Below, piece after piece: positions 55,600 through 63,177 of a DNA stretch of 64,000 nucleotides (the stretch's first letter is position 1; each line of letters begins with the position of its first letter). Source of the DNA: Flavobacterium terrae (lineage in GTDB: Bacteria > Bacteroidota > Bacteroidia > Flavobacteriales > Flavobacteriaceae); the NCBI RefSeq assembly GCF_900142035.1, contig NZ_FQZI01000002.1, positions 124,001 through 188,000 of the forward strand, given 5' to 3'. Position numbers and translations under genes: made by a program. The notes beneath the pieces were generated by a model. That model searched no databases, was not told the origin of the DNA, and saw only the letters and a program-made list of their open reading frames with translations.

Positions 55600-55620
55600 A
55601 ATTAAGCAAATTTAACTACT

Positions 55621-56172
55621 ATGATTCCAGAGACATTATCAGTTATTGAAAGACAAATGCTTGTCAATCAATTCAAAATCTTATCAAAGATTGGTGACCC
55701 ATCTGAAAACTACGATTTAAGAATCGAGATTCTTGAGAATGGATATACTGAGAAATATTATGAAGTATTTGATGTAGCAATGGAAGAAATTCCATTAGAA
55801 ATTTGTGAAGAAACAACTCAAATCTTGTTCATGTACAAACGCATTAATTCAGCAATAGAGTCGTTAAGCGAATCTGATAAGCAAGAACTAGATTTAGATG
55901 TTATAAAATTTGAAGGGTTTAATGCTAGAAGAAATCTACATTACCAATATTTTGAATTCTTAGTTGAGAAAACAGACCAATGGGATGAATATTCAGATAT
56001 GTATTTTATCTCAGCTGATGAATCTCAGTTAAATAAATATAAAAAAATGCTAGATTATCAAATTTTCTTACTTGATAATGACCAATATATTCTAAGAAAA
56101 GAAGATTTGTGCCATCTAATTAACGTTGTAGCCAGTCCTAGTAATACAAATCCATTTCAGTTAGCTGTTTAA
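55621..56172 (+). CDS. YfbU-family protein
   Basis: 183 residues with no signal peptide. The start PETLSVIERQMLVNQFKILSKIGD and YEVFDVAMEEIPLEICEETTQILFMYKRINSAIESL recall the YfbU family (E. coli YfbU, a helical protein of unknown function, linked to cell-death phenotypes in some reports). FEGFNARRNLHYQYFEFLVEK in the middle is typical. It stands alone between terminators, under a promoter with a palindromic operator shared with the adhesin operon, so its expression is probably controlled by an environmental or growth signal. Confidence 0.8.
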   Translation: MIPETLSVIERQMLVNQFKILSKIGDPSENYDLRIEILENGYTEKYYEVFDVAMEEIPLEICEETTQILFMYKRINSAIESLSESDKQELDLDVIKFEGFNARRNLHYQYFEFLVEKTDQWDEYSDMYFISADESQLNKYKKMLDYQIFLLDNDQYILRKEDLCHLINVVASPSNTNPFQLAV

Positions 56173-56205
56173 CATTTAGTTATTCAAATATTATTCCTAG
56201 GATAT

Positions 56206-56240
56206 AAAAAGTCTTCATACCAAAATGAAGACTTTTTTTT
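56206..56240. terminator. Bidirectional terminator between the YfbU-like and radical SAM genes
   Basis: AAAAAGTCTTCAT and ATGAAGACTTTTT are perfect reverse complements around a 6-base loop, with a T-run on each side. Confidence 0.92.
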
Positions 56241-56250
56241 ATTTAATTAA

Positions 56251-58443
56251 TTACAAAACAAGTAATCCGTATTCTCTTAGTGCAAAAATTGGTTTTGAAT
56301 ACCAAAATAATTCAAATTCTTCAAACCCAAAATTATCATAATCAGTTTTAACTTCTTGATAATTCATTCTTTTATCGTTTGCTATATGAATTTTATTTAG
56401 AAGTAAAACCAACCATTCCCCTTTTTCTTTTTCAACAGATATATTAAACGTTTCTCTTTTATCATGAAATATAAGCTTCATCATTTCCCAAGAGTTCCCT
56501 TTTTTTGATTTAGTAAAAATTTCTACTGAAGGCTTACCGCCAATCCATATAATCTTAGCATTAGGCTTCGTTTGCAATTGACTTTCTTCCTCTTGTAAAC
56601 AGTCGTAGATAAAATTAGAATCAATTTTAGTGTTAGGTATTTTGAAATCAAACCAATCTTGAAGTGGATATTCAAAACAAATTCCGTGCATATAATTAAA
56701 TAAAGATTTCTTTAATCCAAAACTAAATTTATCATGATTAATCCCCGTTTTATCTTTAAACTGAATATCATTATTGGCAAAAGTAATATCATTTAATTGT
56801 GGTGTCACACCAAATTCTTCAGGGTTCATTCCCACAGGGCTGTGCGCGGTCATAGCAAACTGGTGCCAGAAACCAGACTGCAAAATTCCAAGTTCAAACA
56901 TTTGACGAACCATTTCCAAACTATCAATAGTTTCCTGAATGGTTTGTGTTGGATAACCATACATCAAATAAGCATGAACCATAATTCCTGATTCGGTAAA
57001 GTTTCTAGTTACTTTAGCAACTTGCTCAACAGTAACTCCTTTTTTAATCAACTCCAATAAACGATCGGAAGCAACTTCTAATCCTCCAGAAACTGCAATA
57101 CAACCTGAAGATTTAAGCAAAACACACAAATCAGAGGTAAAACTCTTTTCAAAACGAATATTGGTCCACCACGTCACAGTTAGATTTCTTCTTAGGATTT
57201 CTAAAGCTACCTCACGCATCAAAGCGGGTGGAGCCGCCTCATCTACAAAATGGAAACCATTTTCTCTAGTTTGAGTAATTAATTCCTCCATCCTATCCAC
57301 CAATATTTTAGCGTGAATAGGCTCGTAGACTTTAATATAATCCAAAGAAATATCACAGAACGTACATTTACCCCAATAACAACCATGAGCCATGGTTAAT
57401 TTGTTCCAATGACCATCACTCCAAAGACTATGCATTGGATTAGCAATTTCAATAACCGAAATATATTTATCTAATAACAAATCTGAATAATCCGGCGTCC
57501 CGACTTCACTTTGTTTATAATCGTGTCGAGAAGTATTGTTCTTATAAACTACTTCGCCGTTTTCCATAAGAAATGTTCTTTTGACTTCAATAGACTCAGT
57601 CACCTGAATCGTTTTCAACAAAAGTTCAATAGGCAATTCCCCGTCATCGAGTGTGATATAATCAAAAAACTCAAATACACGAGTGTCCTTCAAATCCCGT
57701 AATTCGGTATTAGGAAAGCCACCACCCATAGATACTTTAGTGTCTGGAAAATGGTTTTTTACATATTTAGCACAACGAAAAGCACTGTACAGATTTCCCG
57801 GAAAAGGAACAGAAAAACATACTAACTTCGGCTTAGTCTGCTCTATTTTTTGTACTAATATCTTTAAAGTAATATTATCTATATAAGTAATCTCTCCTTT
57901 GAGTGAAGTATATAATTCATCAAAAGAGTTGGCACTTCTTCCCAATCGTTCAGCATAACGACTAAATCCAAAATTTTCATCAACACATTCCACTATAAAA
58001 TCTGATAAATCTTCAAGATACAATGTAGCCAAATGCTTTCCTTTGTCTTGCATTCCCATAGAACCAAAAGCCCAATCCATATCATCAAGTTGTTCAAATC
58101 TTGAGGCTTCTGGCAAGAAATTTCCGGAACAAATTTGACGTGCTAAAGTTGGATTTTTTCCTTGAAGAAATTCTATTACAGAATCAATTGTTTTTACATA
58201 CTCATCCTGCAAAGCCATAATACGCTCAGAATTTAATGTCATATCCAATTCTTTGTTGGCTACTGCATCAAAAATTTCAGTCAATCCTTTTTTGGAAAAC
58301 AATTCTAAAATTACCTCTATTCCCAAATCCATCTGAAAAGATGTGATGTTTTTAGTATTCAAAAATCCTTTTAAATAAGCAGTTGCTGGATACGGAGTAT
58401 TCAGTTGTGTAAAAGGCGGTGTTATGAGTAGGATATCTTTCAA
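56251..58443 (-). CDS. B12-binding-type radical SAM protein with C-x4-C-x2-C motif
   Basis: 730 residues from a TTG start (KDILLITPPFTQLNTPYPATAYLKGF). The longer ATG start at 58470 is rejected because a consensus -7 box lies within it. The N-terminal part is cobalamin-binding-like (IEQTKPKLVCFSVPFPGNLYSAFRCAKYVKNHFPDTKVSMGGGFPNTEL) but lacks the DxHxxG histidine motif. The radical SAM barrel has MAHGCYWGKCTFCDISLDY near 352-370. In this motif the cysteines are spaced C-x4-C-x2-C instead of C-x3-C-x2-C. Later GGLEVASDRLLELIKKGVT and VHAYLMYGYPTQTIQETIDSL are the SAM-contacting strands. The C-terminal ~150 residues are non-catalytic. The substrate is unknown. The gene is monocistronic. Confidence 0.82.
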   Translation of the reverse strand: MKDILLITPPFTQLNTPYPATAYLKGFLNTKNITSFQMDLGIEVILELFSKKGLTEIFDAVANKELDMTLNSERIMALQDEYVKTIDSVIEFLQGKNPTLARQICSGNFLPEASRFEQLDDMDWAFGSMGMQDKGKHLATLYLEDLSDFIVECVDENFGFSRYAERLGRSANSFDELYTSLKGEITYIDNITLKILVQKIEQTKPKLVCFSVPFPGNLYSAFRCAKYVKNHFPDTKVSMGGGFPNTELRDLKDTRVFEFFDYITLDDGELPIELLLKTIQVTESIEVKRTFLMENGEVVYKNNTSRHDYKQSEVGTPDYSDLLLDKYISVIEIANPMHSLWSDGHWNKLTMAHGCYWGKCTFCDISLDYIKVYEPIHAKILVDRMEELITQTRENGFHFVDEAAPPALMREVALEILRRNLTVTWWTNIRFEKSFTSDLCVLLKSSGCIAVSGGLEVASDRLLELIKKGVTVEQVAKVTRNFTESGIMVHAYLMYGYPTQTIQETIDSLEMVRQMFELGILQSGFWHQFAMTAHSPVGMNPEEFGVTPQLNDITFANNDIQFKDKTGINHDKFSFGLKKSLFNYMHGICFEYPLQDWFDFKIPNTKIDSNFIYDCLQEEESQLQTKPNAKIIWIGGKPSVEIFTKSKKGNSWEMMKLIFHDKRETFNISVEKEKGEWLVLLLNKIHIANDKRMNYQEVKTDYDNFGFEEFELFWYSKPIFALREYGLLVL

Positions 58444-58457
58444 GAGAAATGTTTTGG

Positions 58458-58465
58458 CAAAGTTA
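58458..58465 (-). promoter_or_regulatory. -7 box TAACTTTG of the radical SAM gene
   Basis: Exact TAnnTTTG on the minus strand, 15 bases before the TTG at 58443. It lies inside the reading frame that an ATG at 58470 would open, so that ATG could not be translated from this transcript. Confidence 0.6.
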
Positions 58466-58486
58466 CACATTCCATGGTTTAATAAA

Positions 58487-58514
58487 AAAAGAGCAGTTAT
58501 TTACTGCTCTTTTT
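58487..58514 (-). terminator. Terminator of the rtcB-prfH-TPR operon
   Basis: AGAGCAGT (58490-58497) and ACTGCTCT (58503-58510) pair around a 5-base loop, with an A/T extension and a T-run on the minus strand. The TPR gene's stop codon (58497-58499) lies in the hairpin itself. Confidence 0.88.
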
Positions 58515-59027
58515 ATTTTTGGACTTTTTCTTTTTCTTTTTGGGTGCGATTAACTTCAGTTTTTCGGTCAATCTTTTTTCCGTTTCCTCGATACAATAAT
58601 TATAATCATTGTTGACGATTGCCAATCTCATGTCTTTCAACAAAGCTTTTGCTTTTTTATACTCCTGTTTTCTTTCGAACAATTGGATTTTTTTCAATTG
58701 CAATTCGGCTTTATTGCTTCCTTTAACGGTCATGGCGAATTCGATTAACTTTTCTGCCTCGTCATAATCTTCATTCAACAATAAGGTTTCGATATAATAA
58801 GCGTATACTTCCAAAGCATTGACATTAATTGCCAACGCTTTTTGGAAATAGCTTTTCGCCTCTTCGAATTGCAACAATTGTTCGGTGTATACACGTCCGT
58901 ACAAGCACAATGCCATAGTATTTTTATCATCATAAGACAAGGCATAATCCAATGATTCGATGGTTTCCTCCAACGAATACGGATAATTGTCCAATGCCTG
59001 AAACAAGTATTTATCTATAGATTTCAT
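58497..59027 (-). CDS. Cytoplasmic TPR protein of the rtcB-prfH operon
   Basis: 176 residues without a signal peptide. TPR-like helix pairs are visible: LEETIESLDYALSYDDKNTMALCLYGRVY, QFEEAKSYFQKALAINVNALEVYAYYIETLLL and DYDEAEKLIEFAM. The last ~30 residues are highly basic (APKKKKKKSKNKKSSK), which suggests binding to RNA or the ribosome. Its start overlaps the end of prfH by 17 bases, so it is translated with it. Its composition is as G+C-rich as its partners. A role as an adaptor of the RtcB/PrfH repair pathway is inferred from the operon only. Confidence 0.75.
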   Translation of the reverse strand: MKSIDKYLFQALDNYPYSLEETIESLDYALSYDDKNTMALCLYGRVYTEQLLQFEEAKSYFQKALAINVNALEVYAYYIETLLLNEDYDEAEKLIEFAMTVKGSNKAELQLKKIQLFERKQEYKKAKALLKDMRLAIVNNDYNYCIEETEKRLTEKLKLIAPKKKKKKSKNKKSSK

Positions 59028-59703
59028 CTTTCAATTCTTTTTTAAACCGCTGTCGATCGGTTTTGTTATTCTTTTCTTCTTTTGTTTTTTTGAAGTCGGT
59101 CCCTTTGAATGTTCGCACAGGATTACCTCTTTCGATTTGCATCTGGTTCATCCATTGCTTTTGAAACTCCCTTTTAATCAGTTCCACATTGACCACTTCC
59201 AATTTTTCGAACAAACGTTCCTTCGCCAGTTTTTTATTCTGGTGTTGCGAGCGCGAGTCCATAGCTACCACCGAAGTACCCGTTGGTACGTGTGTTGCTC
59301 GGATAGCCGAACTCACTTTGTTCACATTTTGGCCTCCTGCCCCGCTACTACGCATGGCTTGGTATTGAATCTCTTTTTCGTGAAAAGCCGCTTGTTTAGG
59401 TTTTTTCACTTCAAAAATTCCGATGAACCAATTTTTGCGTTTGTGCATTTTTCGGAATTGGCTTTGACCGATCCATTGGATAGTTCCTTTCCACGAAGCG
59501 GCGAATTCGGCAGCATTCTTACCTTCCAATGCCACCAATGCCGATTCGATGGTACCGTTTTCGTTACCCTGTTCCCGATCAATTACGGTAGCACTTAAGC
59601 TACAATCTTGAGCTTCCTCCAGTACTTTTTTAAGCACTTGGGCGACAACCCAAGTGCATTCTGCAGGACCTCTTCCTGCGGTTATTTGTATGATAGTGTC
59701 CAT
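59011..59703 (-). CDS. prfH: Peptide chain release factor H (PrfH)
   Basis: 230 residues. It is a stop-codon-recognition-lacking member of the class I release factor family. The catalytic GGQ is at 123-125 in SSGAGGQNVNKVSSAIRATHVPTG. The N-terminal 100 residues (IIQITAGRGPAECTWVVAQVL, then FRKMHKRKNWFIGIFEVKKP) are family-specific. The lysine-rich C-terminal tail follows. Reports link PrfH with a partner RtcB to rescue of ribosomes with a cleaved 16S decoding centre and rejoining of the rRNA. It is two bases downstream of rtcB. Its G+C is about 50% on a hand-counted line, far above the rest of the window, suggesting acquisition by transfer. Confidence 0.9.
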   Translation of the reverse strand: MDTIIQITAGRGPAECTWVVAQVLKKVLEEAQDCSLSATVIDREQGNENGTIESALVALEGKNAAEFAASWKGTIQWIGQSQFRKMHKRKNWFIGIFEVKKPKQAAFHEKEIQYQAMRSSGAGGQNVNKVSSAIRATHVPTGTSVVAMDSRSQHQNKKLAKERLFEKLEVVNVELIKREFQKQWMNQMQIERGNPVRTFKGTDFKKTKEEKNNKTDRQRFKKELKDEIYR

Positions 59704-59705
59704 TT

Positions 59706-61097
59706 TTATTTATCCATTCTCACAATTTTGGGTGTGAAAGTTCCCATTACGTTGACTAATTCTTTTTGCAATTCAATTACCGTATTGATATTCTTATAGG
59801 CCATTGGTGCTTCGTCTATATTTCCGCCGATTAATTGCACTTCATGTTTTTTCAATTCCTTTTTAATATCACTTTGGGTGAATGTTGCTTTACATTTGGC
59901 GCGAGAGAACAAACGTCCGGCGCCGTGAGAAGCCGAGTTTAGACTTTCCGGATTTCCCTTACCCATTACGATAAACCCCGGAGCCGTCATAGAACCCGGA
60001 ATGATTCCCAATTGGCCTTCGCTTGCTGGAGTCGCCCCCTTTCGGTGCACGATACACTCTTTACCGTTGACCATTTCCTTCCACGCGAAATTGTGGTGGT
60101 TTTCGATGGTAGTTACGATACGTTTTCCCAGCGCTTTTGCGATACGTCTGTGAATATCATCGTGACAGGCTTTAGCATATTCACCAGCTAAATTCATAGC
60201 CATCCAATATTCCTGACCGTCATGCGTATTCAAATCGAGCCAAGCCAAATGCTGCACCTGTTTCGGCAGCGGACATTGCTTAGTGGCCAGATACGTGTAA
60301 TGTTTGGCGATGTTAGTGCCCAATCCGCGGGAGCCACTGTGAGACAAAACCGCCAGGTATTCGCCCGGGAGTAATTTCCATTCGGGCAAAACCGTATCCA
60401 GTTTTGCGATACCAAATTCAACGAAATGATTACCGCCTCCCGAAGTTCCCAACTGCTTGTAGGCTTTACCCAACAAGTTTTTCAAAAGCGGAATATCTTT
60501 GAATTCACTTCTGCTGAACACTTCATGATCCGCTTTGATCTTGTGCGTTTCGGTCATACCGAATTTAGTATGCTCGCTCAAAATCGCTTTCAGTTGGTCA
60601 TCTTTACCTTTCAGAAAAGAAGCTGGTAAATCAAAGACAGACAAACTCATTCGGCAGCCGATATCGACACCTACTCCGTATGGAATTACGGCATTATCTG
60701 TGGCCAATACACCACCAATTGGCAAGCCGTAACCCGAATGCGCATCGGGCATCAAAGCACCTGAAACGGCGATAGGCAATTTCAATGCATCGTACAATTG
60801 GAATTTGGCCTGTTCGTCAATTTCATTTTCACCAAAGATGGAGAAAGGAGCGCGAGTGGTGTTCAACTGATGCATTCTAACCTGCACCGGATTGATTAAA
60901 CCTTCTGCTACTTTGCCCCAAGTACCGTGACCTTTGAATTTTTCAGGTGCCAAGAGTACTTCTTTTGCTTCGGTTAAAATGCTGGCTTTCTTTTCTTTTT
61001 TTCTATATCTGTTAATTTGCCCTAAGGCAATGTTTATTGCGTTATTTTTAGGGAAACCCAATTGAATTAGGTCTCTCCCTGATAATTTATTTCCCAT
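59706..61097 (-). CDS. rtcB: RtcB-family RNA ligase (PrfH-associated RtcB2 type)
   Basis: 463 residues. It ligates 3'-phosphate or 2',3'-cyclic phosphate RNA ends to 5'-OH using GTP and Mn. Active-site blocks are MPDAHSGYGLPIGGV, GVGVDIGCRMS (the metal Cys), QLGTSGGGNHFVEF, VLSHSGSRGLG, TIENHHNFAW and SASHGAGRLFSRAKC, where His391 is the guanylylated histidine. The Archease gene of other RtcB systems is not present, and there is no RtcA or RtcR. The operon partner is prfH. The G+C is high (about 55% on a hand-counted line). The start is the ATG at 61097, preceded by the leader described below. Confidence 0.93.
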   Translation of the reverse strand: MGNKLSGRDLIQLGFPKNNAINIALGQINRYRKKEKKASILTEAKEVLLAPEKFKGHGTWGKVAEGLINPVQVRMHQLNTTRAPFSIFGENEIDEQAKFQLYDALKLPIAVSGALMPDAHSGYGLPIGGVLATDNAVIPYGVGVDIGCRMSLSVFDLPASFLKGKDDQLKAILSEHTKFGMTETHKIKADHEVFSRSEFKDIPLLKNLLGKAYKQLGTSGGGNHFVEFGIAKLDTVLPEWKLLPGEYLAVLSHSGSRGLGTNIAKHYTYLATKQCPLPKQVQHLAWLDLNTHDGQEYWMAMNLAGEYAKACHDDIHRRIAKALGKRIVTTIENHHNFAWKEMVNGKECIVHRKGATPASEGQLGIIPGSMTAPGFIVMGKGNPESLNSASHGAGRLFSRAKCKATFTQSDIKKELKKHEVQLIGGNIDEAPMAYKNINTVIELQKELVNVMGTFTPKIVRMDK

Positions 61098-61218
61098 GAT
61101 TTTGTTGCTAAAAATTTCTATTGTTGCCTAATGACAATGCATAGGCAAATCATTTTATTCGTTACGAATAAATAACAATCGGTGTTCGGGAAGTAATTGT
61201 GAAGTGTGTAGAATATAC

Positions 61219-61253
61219 AAAAAAGCCCGAAACTAAATGTCTTCGGGCTTTTT
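61219..61253. terminator. Intrinsic terminator between the leader ORF and rtcB
   Basis: AAAAAGCCCGAA and TTCGGGCTTTTT are perfect reverse complements with a ~10-base loop and T-runs on both strands. On the minus strand it lies 22 bases after the 26-codon ORF and about 120 bases before the rtcB ATG, so it could attenuate rtcB or simply end a small transcript. Confidence 0.88.
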
Positions 61254-61274
61254 CATATATTTTGATTTAAATCG

Positions 61275-61355
61275 CTACGATTGAAATAAGCCACGAAGAA
61301 AAGCTACACCACGTACTGATGAGTTGCTTTGAGATGTTAAGTTGAATACAAACAT
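61275..61355 (-). CDS. Small ORF of 26 codons (possible leader peptide) upstream of rtcB
   Basis: ATG at 61355, stop TAG at 61275. The peptide begins MFVFNL, has a Ser/Asn-rich middle (TSQSNSSVRG) and ends FLRGLFQS. Its start codon directly follows one arm of a perfect 10-bp hairpin and its 3' part holds the other arm. A terminator follows after 22 bases. The arrangement resembles a leader-peptide attenuator or a small regulated RNA. No family is recognised; the coding status is unproven. Confidence 0.4.
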   Translation of the reverse strand: MFVFNLTSQSNSSVRGVAFLRGLFQS

Positions 61356-61365
61356 TTTTCTTCGT
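61293..61365 (-). ncRNA. Structured RNA element in the rtcB leader
   Basis: On the minus strand ACGAAGAAAA (from 61365) pairs perfectly with TTTTCTTCGT (ending 61293), enclosing 53 bases. Inside, ATGTT and AACAT can pair as a smaller hairpin that would cover the start codon of the small ORF. The element, the ORF and the terminator form one compact unit. Confidence 0.45.
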
Positions 61366-61516
61366 TTTTAAGAGTTAATTATTACGGCACAAATTTTTAG
61401 AAAACTTTTTCAAATTTCCAAATTTCTTACAAATTATTTTTTTTAAAATGATAAGAAGACGTTAAAATAAAATCGTCGAATACCTCAATTTAGTACATTT
61501 ACAAAAAATAAAAAAA
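61366..61516. other. Rest of the intergenic region between rtcB leader and bshC
   Basis: The 419-bp gap from 61098 to 61516 holds the leader ORF, hairpin and terminator in its middle. Of the rest, 61098-61218 shows nothing clear. 61366-61516 is AT-rich and holds an imperfect plus-strand -7 box TACATTTA at 61494-61501, the likely promoter of bshC. Confidence 0.5.
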
Positions 61517-63106
61517 ATGCCAACCGACTGTATCAGCTACCAAAATTCAGGATATTTTTCAAAACTCATCATCGATTATTTAAATCAGAAACCCGAATTA
61601 CAGTCGTTATACCATCGGCTTCCCACGGCAGAAAACTTTCTTCCTCAAATTGAGGAGAAAGGCAATAATTTTCCAGTTGAAAACCGAAAAGTATTAGTTG
61701 AAAGTCTGTTACAACAATATACCAACTTCACCTTATCCGACACTTCTTTGCACAACATCGAATTGTTAAAACAGCCCAATACCTTTACAATTACCACCGG
61801 TCATCAATTGAATTTATTCACAGGTCCGTTGTATTTCCTTTATAAAATTGTTTCAACTATTAATTTATCCAAACAATTAAAAGCTAAATACCCCAATTAT
61901 CATTTTGTTCCCGTGTATTGGATGGCGACTGAGGATCATGATTTTGAAGAGATCAATCACTTTACATTCAAAACAACCAAGATAAAATGGAATAAAGACA
62001 GTAAAGGGCCAGTTGGGCGATTGTCAACTCAAGGATTGGAAGAAGTGTATGCACAATTTGAAAAAGAACTGGGTGTTGGTGACTATGCCAAGTATTTGAA
62101 AGAGTCATTTAAAAAGGCCTATTTAGAACATGCAACATTAGCCGATGCCACTCGGTTTTTGGCCAATGAATTATTCAAGGAGGAAGGTTTGGTCATTGTC
62201 GATGGAGATGATGTGAATTTGAAACAACTCTTTGCTCCCTATGTTAAAAGAGAGTTATTAGAGCAAGCTTCCTTTCAAAACGTTACCGCAACGAATAAAG
62301 CATTAGCACACTATGACATTCAGGTAAATCCGAGAGAGATCAATTTATTTTATATAGAAGACAATCTTCGGGAACGAATTGTATTCGAAGAAGGTAAATA
62401 TAGTATCAACACTACCAAAACAACATTCACAGAAAGTGATATCTTGGCTGAGTTGGAAAACCATCCGGAGAAATTCAGTCCGAATGTTATTTTACGACCG
62501 TTGTATCAAGAAGTTATCTTACCGAATTTATGCTATATTGGTGGTGGCGGTGAAATCGCTTATTGGCTACAATTGAAATCCAATTTTGAGAGCAATGGCG
62601 TTACATTTCCTGTTTTACTGGTTCGAAATTCAGTAGTGATTGCTACAGCAAAACAAGTGCAGAAGATTGACAAACTGGATTTAAGTTGGTCCGATTTATT
62701 TACAAAACAGCACGATTTGATACGTAAAAAAACCAAAGAACTTTCCAGTCTGACGATTGATTTCTCGGAGCAAAAAGAATTTTTAAAGCAACAATTCATT
62801 ACGTTAAACGACATTGCCAAGCGAACTGACCCTTCCTTTATTGGAGCAGTAAAAGCCCAAGAAGCAAAGCAAATCAAAGGTTTGGAGAATTTGGAAAAGC
62901 GATTATTAAAAGCTGAGAAGAGAATTTTAAGCAATCAATTGGAACGAATTTCGATGATTCAAAATGAACTATTCCCTAATGGAGGACTTCAGGAACGCAA
63001 ACAGAATTTTTCAGAATTTTATCTTGAAAATGGCGATCAGTTGATTTCTAAATTACTCTCTGAACTCAATCCGTTAGATAAAGATTTCACCCTATTGATT
63101 GTGTAA
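61517..63106 (+). CDS. bshC: Bacillithiol biosynthesis cysteine-adding enzyme BshC
   Basis: 529 residues. It ligates cysteine to glucosaminyl-malate in the last step of bacillithiol synthesis. Family marks are FTITTGHQLNLFTGPLYFLYKIVSTINL near residue 90, FVPVYWMATEDHDFEEINHF near residue 130, and RPLYQEVILPNLCYIGGGGEIAYWLQLKSNFE near residue 330. A coiled-coil C-terminal region (about 390-480) follows. The length is normal. bshA and bshB are not in the window. The gene is divergent from the rtcB operon and is slightly richer in G+C than the region left of 58 kb. Confidence 0.95.
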   Translation: MPTDCISYQNSGYFSKLIIDYLNQKPELQSLYHRLPTAENFLPQIEEKGNNFPVENRKVLVESLLQQYTNFTLSDTSLHNIELLKQPNTFTITTGHQLNLFTGPLYFLYKIVSTINLSKQLKAKYPNYHFVPVYWMATEDHDFEEINHFTFKTTKIKWNKDSKGPVGRLSTQGLEEVYAQFEKELGVGDYAKYLKESFKKAYLEHATLADATRFLANELFKEEGLVIVDGDDVNLKQLFAPYVKRELLEQASFQNVTATNKALAHYDIQVNPREINLFYIEDNLRERIVFEEGKYSINTTKTTFTESDILAELENHPEKFSPNVILRPLYQEVILPNLCYIGGGGEIAYWLQLKSNFESNGVTFPVLLVRNSVVIATAKQVQKIDKLDLSWSDLFTKQHDLIRKKTKELSSLTIDFSEQKEFLKQQFITLNDIAKRTDPSFIGAVKAQEAKQIKGLENLEKRLLKAEKRILSNQLERISMIQNELFPNGGLQERKQNFSEFYLENGDQLISKLLSELNPLDKDFTLLIV

Positions 63107-63177
63107 AACCCTAACTTAAAAATTCAATCTCCAAATCCAAAGATTATTTATAACTTTCGATTGCACAAAATCGAAAA

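Noticed and set aside
59137..59598. 153-codon open frame antisense to prfH
   Set aside because: It lies fully inside prfH, which has a clear GGQ motif, and open antisense frames are expected in the more G+C-rich region.
58487..61253. A mobile element carrying rtcB-prfH
   Set aside because: The composition is shifted, but I found no integrase, transposase, direct repeats at the edges or tRNA target next to it.
62560..62934. 124-codon minus-strand frame inside bshC
   Set aside because: It is antisense to the conserved bshC gene and its product has no family features.
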